Shown here: positions 16,836 through 24,113 of the stretch, in pieces | Numbering within the stretch: position 1 is the stretch's first letter | How the letters are laid out: each line of letters starts with the position of its first letter | Assembly (NCBI GenBank): GCA_946482075.1 | Contig: CAMLQG010000015.1 | Span: 1-47,848 of the forward strand | Reading direction: 5' to 3' | DNA length: 47,848 nucleotides | From: an uncultured Erythrobacteraceae bacterium | GTDB taxonomy: Bacteria > Pseudomonadota > Alphaproteobacteria > Sphingomonadales > Sphingomonadaceae | Position numbers and translations under genes: made by a program | The notes under the pieces: generated by a model | The model's input: only the letters and a program-made list of their open reading frames with translations | Told to the model about the DNA's origin: nothing | Database searches by the model: none

Positions 16836-17876
16836 ATGGCACTAATCCTGGGCATCGAATCCAGTTGCGACGAAACGGCGGCGGCGCTGGTCACTTCCGA
16901 CCGGCGCATCATCGCCCAGCGTATCGCATCGCAGGATGAAGCGCACCGCCCCTATGGCGGCGTGGTGCCGGAGATCGCGGCGCGCGCGCATGCGGAGAAG
17001 CTCAGCACGCTGGTTGAGGAAACACTGGCGCAAGGCAATATATCGCTCGACGAGGTGGACGGTATCGCGGCGACGGCCGGGCCGGGGCTGATCGGGGGCG
17101 TCATGGTCGGATTGGTGACTGCAAAGGCCTTGGCAATGTCGACCTATAAGCCTTTGATTGCCATCAATCATCTGGAAGGCCATGCGCTGTCCGCGCGGCT
17201 GGCCGACCCGGCACTCGCCTATCCCTACGGCCTGCTGCTCGTCTCGGGCGGGCATTGCCAGATCCTGCTGGTCGAAGGGCTCGGCCGCTATCGCCGGCTG
17301 GCGACCACGATCGACGACGCGCTGGGCGAAGCGTTCGACAAGACCGCCAAGATCCTCGGCCTCGGCTATCCCGGCGGGCCGGCGGTGGAGCGCCTCGCGC
17401 GCGAGGGGCGGAGTGACGCCGTGAAGCTGCCCCGCCCGCTGATGGGCAGCGCGGAGCCGCATTTCTCCTTCGCGGGCCTGAAAAGCGCGGTCCTGCGCGC
17501 GCATGACAGCGGCGAGCACGCAGCAGCGGATATCGCCGCCTCCTTCCAGCAGGCCGCGATCGACTGCGTGATCGATCGCCTGGGCAAGGCGCTGCCCGCG
17601 ATCCACGAGGCCGGCGCCTCCGCCTTGGTCGTCGCGGGCGGAGTCGCGGCCAATGCCGTTATTCGCACAGCACTTGAGGAACTAGCCGCAAATCACGGAT
17701 TATCCTTCATTGCTCCGCCGCCATCGCTCTGCACCGACAACGCCGCGATGATCGCCTGGGCGGGCGTCGAATATCTCGCGCAAGGGCGCCGCGACCCGCT
17801 CGATTTCCCGGCGAGGCCGCGCTGGCCGCTCGATCCCGCGGCGGAGCCGGTGCGCGGCGCGGGAGTGAAGGCATGA
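16836..17876 (+). CDS. tsaD: tRNA threonylcarbamoyladenosine transferase TsaD
   Basis: TsaD (Gcp/Kae1) transfers the threonylcarbamoyl group to A37 of ANN-decoding tRNAs, acting with TsaB, TsaC and TsaE. The 346 residues start with [16 protein letters not shown], contain the metal-binding His112 and His116 in NHLEGH, the glycine-rich [11 protein letters not shown] and the nucleotide-binding segments [19 protein letters not shown] and [13 protein letters not shown]. The ATG at 16836 begins exactly at the family N-terminus. The stop overlaps the gpsA start as ATGA, and gpsA in turn overlaps a flippase gene, so the three are one coupled operon. Confidence 0.97.
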   Translation: MALILGIESSCDETAAALVTSDRRIIAQRIASQDEAHRPYGGVVPEIAARAHAEKLSTLVEETLAQGNISLDEVDGIAATAGPGLIGGVMVGLVTAKALAMSTYKPLIAINHLEGHALSARLADPALAYPYGLLLVSGGHCQILLVEGLGRYRRLATTIDDALGEAFDKTAKILGLGYPGGPAVERLAREGRSDAVKLPRPLMGSAEPHFSFAGLKSAVLRAHDSGEHAAADIAASFQQAAIDCVIDRLGKALPAIHEAGASALVVAGGVAANAVIRTALEELAANHGLSFIAPPPSLCTDNAAMIAWAGVEYLAQGRRDPLDFPARPRWPLDPAAEPVRGAGVKA

Positions 17877-18877
17877 CCGGAAGCAGCCCTTCGATCGGAG
17901 TCGTCGGCGGCGGTGCATGGGGCACGGCGCTCGCCCAGATGCTCGCATCCGATGGGCGCGAGGTGCTGATCTGGGCGCGCGAGGCCGATGTCGTCGCCGA
18001 CATCAACGCCAATCGCCGCAATTCCGCTTTCCTGCCCTCCGCCGTCCTGGCGCCTTCCATCCACGCGACGGGCGATCTCGCCCAGGCGGCGCAATCCACC
18101 ATCCTCCTCCTCGTCACGCCGGCTCAGCATCTCGCCACGATCCTGGGCGGAATGACGTCGCATCCGCGCGATCTCGTCCTGTGCAGCAAGGGGATCGAGG
18201 CGGGGACCGGCCGGCTGATGAGCGCGGTGGCGCAGGACGCCGCGCCGGACAGCGCCATCGCCGTCCTCTCCGGCCCGACTTTCGCGCATGAAGTGGCCGC
18301 CGGCCTGCCCACCGCCGTCACCCTGTCCTGCGGCGGGGGCGAGGAACAGTGGGAAAGGCTGGCGCCTGCCATAGCGCGGCCGAACTTCCGCCCTTATTAT
18401 TCGGACGATGTTGTGGGGGCGGAAATCGGGGGTGCGGTGAAGAACGTGCTCGCCATTGCCTGCGGCGTGGTCGACGGACTGGGCCTCGGCCAGAATGCGC
18501 GCGCGGCTCTGATCGCGCGCGGCTATGCCGAGATGCTACGCTTCGGCCAGGCGCTGGGCGCGCGGGCCGATACGCTCGCGGGCCTGTGCGGGTTGGGCGA
18601 TCTCGTGCTGACCTGCTCGTCGGAAGCGAGCCGCAATTTCGCGCTCGGCAAGGCGCTGGGCCAGGGCCGCGTGGAAAGCCAGCTCTCCGCCGATCGCGCC
18701 ACCGTGGCCGAAGGGGCGCATACCGCGCCCGTGCTCGTGGAACTCGCCGCGCAGCATGGTGTGGCCATGCCGATCGTCATGGCGGTCTATCGCCTGTTGA
18801 AAGGCGAGGCTGCGCGCGATGTCGTCACCGACATTCTTTCCCGCCCGCTGACGGCGGAACTGGGCCCCGCCGAGTGA
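17873..18877 (+). CDS. gpsA: NAD(P)H-dependent glycerol-3-phosphate dehydrogenase
   Basis: GpsA reduces dihydroxyacetone phosphate to sn-glycerol 3-phosphate, the backbone for phospholipids. The 334-residue sequence has the dinucleotide motif [16 protein letters not shown] at the N-terminus, [20 protein letters not shown], the [17 protein letters not shown] motif and the catalytic [28 protein letters not shown] segment with its Lys near residue 188. It begins with ATG overlapping the tsaD stop (ATGA), and its TGA overlaps the GTG of the next gene (GTGA). Confidence 0.97.
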   Translation: MTGSSPSIGVVGGGAWGTALAQMLASDGREVLIWAREADVVADINANRRNSAFLPSAVLAPSIHATGDLAQAAQSTILLLVTPAQHLATILGGMTSHPRDLVLCSKGIEAGTGRLMSAVAQDAAPDSAIAVLSGPTFAHEVAAGLPTAVTLSCGGGEEQWERLAPAIARPNFRPYYSDDVVGAEIGGAVKNVLAIACGVVDGLGLGQNARAALIARGYAEMLRFGQALGARADTLAGLCGLGDLVLTCSSEASRNFALGKALGQGRVESQLSADRATVAEGAHTAPVLVELAAQHGVAMPIVMAVYRLLKGEAARDVVTDILSRPLTAELGPAE

Positions 18878-20358
18878 GCGAAGACGCCGCGCAACGCGAT
18901 ATCGCCGCCCTGGCGAAGGGCGGGCGGACCAATTTCTTCGGTTTTCTGCTGCGGCTGGCCGCGCGCCTGCCGTTCCTGTTCATCGCCGGGCGCCTCTATG
19001 GCGCGGAAGCGCTGGGCGTGTTCGCCTCCGCGCTCGTGATCGTGGAATTCATCGGCCAGATCTGCGCGCTGGGGATGAAGCGGGGCCTGGCTCAATGGCT
19101 TTCGCATGAGGACCGGCCCGCCGCCAATGTCGTGGCGGACGCCATGCTGCTGGCGATCCTGTTCGCCGCGCCGGTAAGCGTGCTGCTCTATCTCTTCCCC
19201 GCGCCGATGTTCCCGAGCGGCCATTTCAGCGAGATCGACCGGCTGCTCCCGCTCGCGATCCTGCCGCTGGCGCTGACCGAGATCGCGCTTGCCGCCCTTG
19301 CTTACCGCTATGACGTCGCATCCACCGTACGCGCCCGCGCCGTGGTGGAACCATGGACGATCTCGATCATGGCCGGCGTGCTCTATCTCGTGATGCCGCA
19401 GGGCGGGCTGTCGGTGTCCTACCTGCTGTCGATCTTCGCCGCCGCGGTCACCGCTTTCATCCCGCTCTTCCGCAGCTACGGCCTGCCGGTGGGCTGGAAG
19501 CCGCATCCCGCGCATATCTGGCGGCTGGGCATGCAGGCGATCCCGCTGGCCACGGCGGATGCGATCGAATGGGGCACGAGGCGGCTGGATATCGCGATCC
19601 TCGGCGTCTTCGCCTCGCCCAAGGTGGTGGGCGTCTATTACGTGGCCCAGCAGGTGGCGAGCCTGCCGCAAAAGCTGAAGACCAGCTTCGAGCCGATCCT
19701 GGGCCCGGTGATCACCCGGAACCTCAAGGAAAGGAACTTCGCCGCCATCGCCCGGCAGGTGTGTCAGGTCGGCTTCTGGATCACGGCCGCGCAGGCCGGG
19801 ATCGCCCTGGCGCTCGGCATTCCGGGCGAGGGAGTGATGGGCCTGGTCGGGCCGCAATTCGTCGGCGGCACAGGCGCACTCGCTTTCCTGCTGCTGGCCG
19901 AGGTGGTCGCCGCGACCGCCGTGGTCGCGGAAGCGGCGCTGGTCTATGTCGCGCGCATCCGCAATCTGGTGATCTCGATCCTCACCATCGCATTGCAGGC
20001 GGCCCTCACCGTAGGCTTCATCCTGGCAGCGCAGGAACTCGATCTGGGCGAGCTCTACCTCGCTGCTGCCGCCGCGCTGGCGCTGATGATCGCGTTGGGC
20101 ATCGCCTCGCTGGTCAAGGCGCTGATCCTGTCGCGCATCCTGGACCAGCGGATCAACAATCTGCGCTGGGCGCTGATCTGGGCGGCCGCCCCGGCCGGCG
20201 CGATCGGCTATCTCGCCACCCGCCTGCCCGAATGGGCGGAGATGATCTTCGGCATCCCGGCTATCCTGTTCGTCTATTGCTTCGTGATCTGGCGCACGGG
20301 CTTCGGCCCGGAAGACCGGCTGCTGTTCAGGAAGAAGGTAGAGCCGGAAGGAGCTTGA
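18874..20358 (+). CDS. MOP-superfamily polysaccharide flippase (Wzx-like)
   Basis: A 494-residue integral membrane protein with about 12-14 hydrophobic helices, starting in GGRTNFFGFLLRLAARLPFLFIAGRLYGAEALGVFASALVI. This opening and the overall helix pattern match lipopolysaccharide/oligosaccharide flippases that move lipid-linked sugars across the inner membrane. No glycosyltransferase genes lie nearby, so the substrate is unknown. The start is a GTG overlapping the gpsA stop (GTGA); the same frame is open further upstream inside gpsA, but the protein pattern begins here. A perfect hairpin follows at 20366-20395. Confidence 0.88.
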   Translation: MSEDAAQRDIAALAKGGRTNFFGFLLRLAARLPFLFIAGRLYGAEALGVFASALVIVEFIGQICALGMKRGLAQWLSHEDRPAANVVADAMLLAILFAAPVSVLLYLFPAPMFPSGHFSEIDRLLPLAILPLALTEIALAALAYRYDVASTVRARAVVEPWTISIMAGVLYLVMPQGGLSVSYLLSIFAAAVTAFIPLFRSYGLPVGWKPHPAHIWRLGMQAIPLATADAIEWGTRRLDIAILGVFASPKVVGVYYVAQQVASLPQKLKTSFEPILGPVITRNLKERNFAAIARQVCQVGFWITAAQAGIALALGIPGEGVMGLVGPQFVGGTGALAFLLLAEVVAATAVVAEAALVYVARIRNLVISILTIALQAALTVGFILAAQELDLGELYLAAAAALALMIALGIASLVKALILSRILDQRINNLRWALIWAAAPAGAIGYLATRLPEWAEMIFGIPAILFVYCFVIWRTGFGPEDRLLFRKKVEPEGA

Positions 20359-20365
20359 AAAGCCC

Positions 20366-20395
20366 GTCTCCCCTCCCGCACCGGGGAGGGGAGAC
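20366..20395. terminator. Perfect 12-bp stem between convergent genes
   Basis: GTCTCCCCTCCC and GGGAGGGGAGAC pair fully around a six-base loop, eight bases after the flippase stop and nine before the convergent RcnB-like gene's stop. There is no T-run, but the stem could stop transcription from both sides. The GGGGAGGGG arms recall repeat family D at 40408-40504. Confidence 0.55.
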
Positions 20396-20403
20396 AATGA
20401 GCG

Positions 20404-20868
20404 TCACCCCCAATACCGGTCGCGCAGCACCTGGATCACGCGGCCGGTGCGGGTGTTCACCAGCACGAGATCGTCGCCATAGCGAATCCACTGGCGGTTC
20501 GGGGCCACCGGACGCAGCTTGTAGCGCGAGTAGTTGGTTATCCGATAACGTTGTCCGTAGAACACCGGGCGAAGCTGGGTGCCCGGCCGCAGGGTGGAAT
20601 AGCGCCAGCCGCGATAGGGCGCGGCGTAGCGGTCGCGGCGATCCCGACGATCCTCGCGCAATTCGCGCTTGGCATCGCGCAGATCCTCGCGCTGTTCGCG
20701 CACGTCGCTGTAATCCCCGTGGCGTTGCGCGTCGCGCAGCTCGCGACGCTCCTCGCGCACGTCCTGGCGGTCTCGCCTCAATTCGCCCGGCGATGTGCCG
20801 GCAACGGCAGGTGCCGCCACGGGAAGTGCGGCCGCTGCCATCAGGCCCGTCAGAATGATCTTGCGCAT
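20404..20868 (-). CDS. RcnB-like exported protein with charged repeats
   Basis: A 154-residue exported protein with a cleavable signal peptide (MRKIILTGLMAAAALPVAAPAVA). Residues about 25-75 are an unusual, nearly pure Arg/Asp/Glu stretch with repeating RDxRxxLRDAxR-type units (ERRELRDAQRHGDY, REDLRDAKRELREDRRDRRD), probably a long charged helix. The C-terminal part (about 100-154: YRITNYSRYKLRPVAPNRQWIRYGDDLVLVNTRTGRVIQVL) matches the RcnB domain, named for a periplasmic nickel/cobalt homeostasis protein; many homologues are of unknown role. The AAGGA seven bases before ATG 20866-20868 supports the start. Confidence 0.85.
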   Translation of the reverse strand: MRKIILTGLMAAAALPVAAPAVAGTSPGELRRDRQDVREERRELRDAQRHGDYSDVREQREDLRDAKRELREDRRDRRDRYAAPYRGWRYSTLRPGTQLRPVFYGQRYRITNYSRYKLRPVAPNRQWIRYGDDLVLVNTRTGRVIQVLRDRYWG

Positions 20869-21083
20869 GGCCAATCCTTTCTTCTTTCTGGCCTCCCATG
20901 GGCACAAATGACGCGCGGCAAGGAGAGTTCCGGGCCATGCGGTGGCCGCCCGTCCGATTGCGGCGGACGACTTGGGTGCGCATGAGCCGGGAACTCGCCT
21001 CGTCCCGGCTCATTTTCCATACGGACTGCCGCAACAGCGCCACGCGCTCCCAGAGCCAGCGCTTCCAGAAGGATGGAAATCCC

Positions 21084-21491
21084 ATGATCAGGCCCGCCTT
21101 GGCGCTCTGCTGCGCCGCCACCCTCCTCTCATCCTGCCAGCGATCCGAAGACGGGCTGCAAAGCAAGGCGGAAAATTCCGCCAAAGTACCCGCCTTCGCC
21201 GCCTTGGGGCTGACCGAACTGCAGCTGCTCAACGCCGACGTCTATGGGCGCGAGAAGGTGGAACTGGGCGAGGTCGAGAATCTGAAAAGGGGGCCTGACG
21301 GAAAAGTCACCGGCCTCGTCGTGGAGATCGAGGACAGCGATCCCGATCGCTATGTCCTGCTTCCGCTCGATGCACTGGTGACGATGGGCCAGGGCCACAA
21401 TATCGACCTCAGGGCGGACATGACGAAGGAAGCGTTCCTCGCCCTGCCCGAAGTGGAATTGCCGCCTTCGCCCTTCCGCGGAAATTCATAG
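21084..21491 (+). CDS. PRC-barrel-like lipoprotein, hypothetical
   Basis: A 135-residue protein. The start ATG at 21084 has GGATGGAAA upstream and opens a lipoprotein signal (IRPALALCCAATLLSSCQ, lipobox LSSC). The body contains LNADVYGREKVELGEVENLKRGPDGKVTGLVVEIED, a pattern of PRC-barrel proteins (a beta-fold in which a GxxxGxVxxxxxDxxG motif recurs), followed by LLPLDALVTMGQG. No enzymatic residues are seen. A PRC barrel in an exported lipoprotein suggests envelope stress or a structural role; this is inference. Confidence 0.7.
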   Translation: MIRPALALCCAATLLSSCQRSEDGLQSKAENSAKVPAFAALGLTELQLLNADVYGREKVELGEVENLKRGPDGKVTGLVVEIEDSDPDRYVLLPLDALVTMGQGHNIDLRADMTKEAFLALPEVELPPSPFRGNS

Positions 21492-21499
21492 GTGTCAGC

Positions 21500-21646
21500 A
21501 TGGGAATCCTGAGAAAGATCGCCGTGGGCGCGCTGATCGGAATGATCGCCGAACATTGCCGGAAACAGTCCCTTCGCCGTCCGAAGCTCCCCGAAGTGCG
21601 GACCTGGACCAAGGTCAGCGACGAGAGCGATCCCGCCAATTACTGA
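21500..21646 (+). CDS. Small hypothetical protein, 48 residues
   Basis: An open frame beginning with ATG just eight bases after the previous gene's stop, with AGGTG upstream. It encodes a hydrophobic start (MGILRKIAVGALIGMIAEH) followed by a basic, proline-containing tail (KQSLRRPKLPEVRTWTKVSDESDPANY). It could be a small membrane-associated peptide. I recognise no family; the support is the ribosome site, the close spacing and balanced codon use. Confidence 0.45.
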   Translation: MGILRKIAVGALIGMIAEHCRKQSLRRPKLPEVRTWTKVSDESDPANY

Positions 21647-21764
21647 AGATCGCCAACGCGCTGAGCTTTCGCCTTTCCAAGCCGCGTATGGAGGAGTAGG
21701 ATCGCGCCATCGGGCCCCATCAAGCGGTTCCCCTTGCTGGGGCGCACAACTGATGGAGGGCGCC

Positions 21765-21866
21765 ATGCGCATTCCCATTCACCCCGACTACAATCTGAGA
21801 TGGATGATCGTCTTCGGCGGAACGGTGATTCTGCTCGCCACGTTCCTCGCGAGTGAACTGATCTAG
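21765..21866 (+). CDS. Small single-helix membrane peptide, 33 residues
   Basis: The second ATG of the frame follows GGAGG four bases away. It encodes MRIPIHPDYNLRWMIVFGGTVILLATFLASELI, split as a short polar start (MRIPIHPDYNLRW) and one hydrophobic helix (IVFGGTVILLATFLA). This length and layout fit a small membrane protein. No family is recognised; the alternative start at 21753 adds four residues. Confidence 0.45.
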   Translation: MRIPIHPDYNLRWMIVFGGTVILLATFLASELI

Positions 21867-21982
21867 GATTCGGACCCATTACCAGCAGGGTCCGAACCCT
21901 GATATGCCCGCCGGATGCCGGTGGATCCCGCCTGACCTGCTCCCTCCACCGGGAGACGGGACGGCGATTACCGCAATCGGTT

Positions 21983-22009
21983 CCGCAAATCCGTAGCTAC
22001 TTCCGCAAA
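21983..22009. promoter_or_regulatory. Direct repeats before the cupin gene
   Basis: TTCCGCAAA occurs at 21981-21989 and 22001-22009, exactly 20 bp (about two helix turns) apart, and CCGCAA also occurs at 21971. They lie 40-80 bp before the cupin start, a usual place for an activator site. The binding protein is unknown. Confidence 0.4.
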
Positions 22010-22048
22010 ACCGGCTTAGCTTGGTGAAAACAGGACTGGAGAGGCCCC

Positions 22049-22522
22049 ATGAACGCAGTGACTCCCCCCGGTAGTTCGAGCGATGTCGATCTGAGCAACC
22101 TGAACTGGATTCCGGAACGCGACCATTCGAACCCGCGACGGCGCGTGGCGTCGTCGACCGCCGTGGTAGGCGGCGATGCGGCCAGCGGGCGGGTGGATTT
22201 CTTTACCCGCTGGGAGCCGAACTCCTACTGCTCCTTCCATGCCCATCTGGCCGATACCGTTTCTGTCGTGATGGCAGGAGAACTGAATGTCGAAAATCTC
22301 GACGGATCGAGGAAGCTGCGCACCGTGGGTGACTATACCTGCACTCCGGCAGGCCGCCGCCACTACGAATGCGCCGGTCCCGAAGGGGCGCTGCTGTTCT
22401 TCAGCCTGACCAGCATGGACGGCCCGGCGTTCGAAATCATCGGCCAGGACGGTACTTCGGACGGGATCGTCACGGTGGCGGACATGCTGGCCGGCGACCT
22501 GGGCCTGCAGGAACTGAGCTGA
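22049..22522 (+). CDS. Cupin-domain protein
   Basis: A 157-residue protein with a cupin beta-barrel. Relevant segments are FFTRWEPNSYCSFHAHLADTVSVVMAGELNVENLDG (first cupin motif, with HAH at about residues 67-69) and GDYTCTPAGRRHYECAGPEGALLFFSLTSMDG (second motif, with His near 108). This arrangement suggests a metal-binding cupin like the ChrR-type or small dioxygenase-like proteins; the enzyme activity, if any, is unknown. The start has a GGAGAGG ribosome site and direct repeats lie upstream. It is not coupled to its neighbours. Confidence 0.75.
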   Translation: MNAVTPPGSSSDVDLSNLNWIPERDHSNPRRRVASSTAVVGGDAASGRVDFFTRWEPNSYCSFHAHLADTVSVVMAGELNVENLDGSRKLRTVGDYTCTPAGRRHYECAGPEGALLFFSLTSMDGPAFEIIGQDGTSDGIVTVADMLAGDLGLQELS

Positions 22523-22534
22523 CGCCAGGCCGGC

Positions 22535-22966
22535 TTATTCCGCCGGCCCGCGCAGCATCAGCGTTTCCAGCGCAGCCTTGGCGCGGTCCGAAAGCACCTG
22601 CGGCTTGCGCGTCCTGCGGTCGAGCTGGACCATGGTGGTTGTCGAGGTGGAGGAACAGACACCGTCCTGGAACAGTGCCTGGCGCAGATTGATCGAGGAT
22701 CTCCCGAAGCTCTCGATCGCATTCGCCACCGTCACTTGCCCCGGCCAGTTCATCTCGCCCAGGAACTGGATGCTGGTGGACGCGATCACGAAGAAGCAGC
22801 CGGGATCATGGATTTCCACGGTTTCCAGCATCAAAGCGGAACGGCCCGATTCATAGAAGACCGAGAAGCTGACATTGTTGACGTGATCGTTGCGATCCGT
22901 ATCGCTGATACGCACCTTCTCGCTGATGACGACAGGGTAGCTGCTCAGGTCTTTCGGATCGGTCAC
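22535..22966 (-). CDS. Hotdog-fold acyl-CoA thioesterase (4HBT family)
   Basis: A 143-residue hotdog-fold protein similar to 4-hydroxybenzoyl-CoA-type thioesterases. The opening EKVRISDTDRNDHVNNVSFSVFYESGRSAL contains the typical D-x-D-x-x-x-H-V-N-N arrangement and the catalytic acid candidates (Asp and Glu), and LNWPGQVTV-like spacing follows (GEMNWPGQVTVANAIESFGRSSI). It likely hydrolyses an acyl-CoA; substrate unknown. The GTG start at 22964-22966 has AGGAG nine bases upstream. Confidence 0.8.
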   Translation of the reverse strand: MTDPKDLSSYPVVISEKVRISDTDRNDHVNNVSFSVFYESGRSALMLETVEIHDPGCFFVIASTSIQFLGEMNWPGQVTVANAIESFGRSSINLRQALFQDGVCSSTSTTTMVQLDRRTRKPQVLSDRAKAALETLMLRGPAE

Positions 22967-23020
22967 GCGAGATCGCTCCTGTAGTTTCGCGCGCCGCCCT
23001 ATCCCCTTTTTCGGGCCGCG

Positions 23021-23506
23021 TCAGCCACCGATCAGCGGGCGGCTGGACAGGTCATCCTCCACGATCGTGCGCATCGAGATCAGCGTCTTGAAGGCCAGCA
23101 CGCCCTCGTCCTCGCTCAGCATCCGGCGGGTGAAGAGATCATACTCCTCCATGGAACCGACTTGGACCTTGATCACGTAATCATCGTCCCCCGTCACTTC
23201 CCACGCGCCGGTCACTTCCGGCTGCCCGGCCAGCTGGCGCGCGAAATCGTCGAGCACGCGGCGCCCGGCCTCCTTCATGCGGACGAGCACATGCATGGTC
23301 AGCGCGGAACCGGTGAGCGCGGGATCGATCACGGCGATATCGGCCACGATCACCTTTTCCTCCCGCAAGCGGCGCAGGCGGCGCAGCACGGCGGAGATCG
23401 ACAGGCCGACCTTGACCGCCAGCACGCGCGCCGGCTCGATATTGTTGCGGCGGACGAGATCGATCAGCTTGCGGTCGAATTCGTCCAGGTCGATCAATTT
23501 TCGCAT
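23021..23506 (-). CDS. Lrp/AsnC-family transcriptional regulator
   Basis: A 161-residue DNA-binding protein with the expected layout: N-terminal winged helix-turn-helix (LDEFDRKLIDLVRRNNIEPARVLAVKVGLSISAVLRRLRRLREEKVI) and C-terminal RAM ligand-binding domain (about residues 60-150). The RAM domain includes VTGAWEVTGDDDYVIKVQVGSMEEYDLFTRRML. Such proteins respond to amino acids or similar effectors; the effector and targets are unknown here. ATG 23504-23506 is chosen by the RKLIDLDEFDRKL start typical of the family. Confidence 0.92.
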   Translation of the reverse strand: MRKLIDLDEFDRKLIDLVRRNNIEPARVLAVKVGLSISAVLRRLRRLREEKVIVADIAVIDPALTGSALTMHVLVRMKEAGRRVLDDFARQLAGQPEVTGAWEVTGDDDYVIKVQVGSMEEYDLFTRRMLSEDEGVLAFKTLISMRTIVEDDLSSRPLIGG

Positions 23507-23648
23507 GATATTATCATGATCGCGAAAAATTGTTCCTATATCTACAAAATTCGGCGCCAATCGCCTTCGCGCGCGCGGTAAAGCGGCTCACGCCGTCATC
23601 AGGGGCATGGTCGCCCGGGCGACATGGCGGTGCATGAGGAGAATGAAG

Positions 23649-23858
23649 ATGACCGATCAATCCCGAGGAAGCGGCTTTATCAGCAGAGCCTTCCAGCGCG
23701 TTCTCGAAGTGTCCGAAGTGTTCGTGGCGATCCGCTACAATGCGCCCTGGGCCCGCTCGACGCGTGCTGCTCGCAAGGCCTCGCGGACTGTCGGCGACGA
23801 TCATGCACCGGACCTTCCGGCAATTATGATGCGCGGAGCCGCGGCACGACCCTGTTGA
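23649..23858 (+). CDS. Small hypothetical protein, 69 residues
   Basis: The ATG at 23649 has GAGGAG seven bases upstream and opens MTDQSRGSGFISRAFQRVLEVSEVFVAIRYNAPWARSTRAARKASR (in pieces: SGFISRAFQRVLEVSEV, IRYNAPWARSTRA). The basic, amphipathic start recalls the DUF1127-type small proteins but is not convincing. There is no other gene in this 600-bp stretch. Treat as possible. Confidence 0.35.
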   Translation: MTDQSRGSGFISRAFQRVLEVSEVFVAIRYNAPWARSTRAARKASRTVGDDHAPDLPAIMMRGAAARPC

Positions 23859-24113
23859 GCTAATTCGATCATCCCTGTCCCCCGCATAGGCGGGGATGGG
23901 GGGTGGCAATCGCGCCAGCGATGACGGAGGGGGCAGTTAGCACCACGGCCCCTCCACCACGACGCCTGTGGATTGCGGCCCCCTACCCATGAGGCTGCGC
24001 CTCACAGGGATACATGGTGAACGCCCCGTCGCCCATAGAGGGCGTTCAGTCGCCATTCACCGCCTGAACGAAAATCCTCCGCTCAGTGGATCACTGAATG
24101 AGAGGACGCCCCA
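23859..24113. other. Intergenic stretch with hairpins before the vWA gene
   Basis: I find no convincing gene here. Two structured pieces are visible: a GC-rich hairpin around 23878-23900 (CCCCGC with GGCGGGG) and a perfect GAACGCC/GGCGTTC pairing at 24019-24047, which ends about 66 bp before the vWA start. The latter could be the leader or part of the promoter of the vWA gene. Confidence 0.4.

Noticed and set aside
23859..24113. Hidden gene upstream of the vWA gene
   Set aside because: Frames are short, lack ribosome sites and overlap hairpins.
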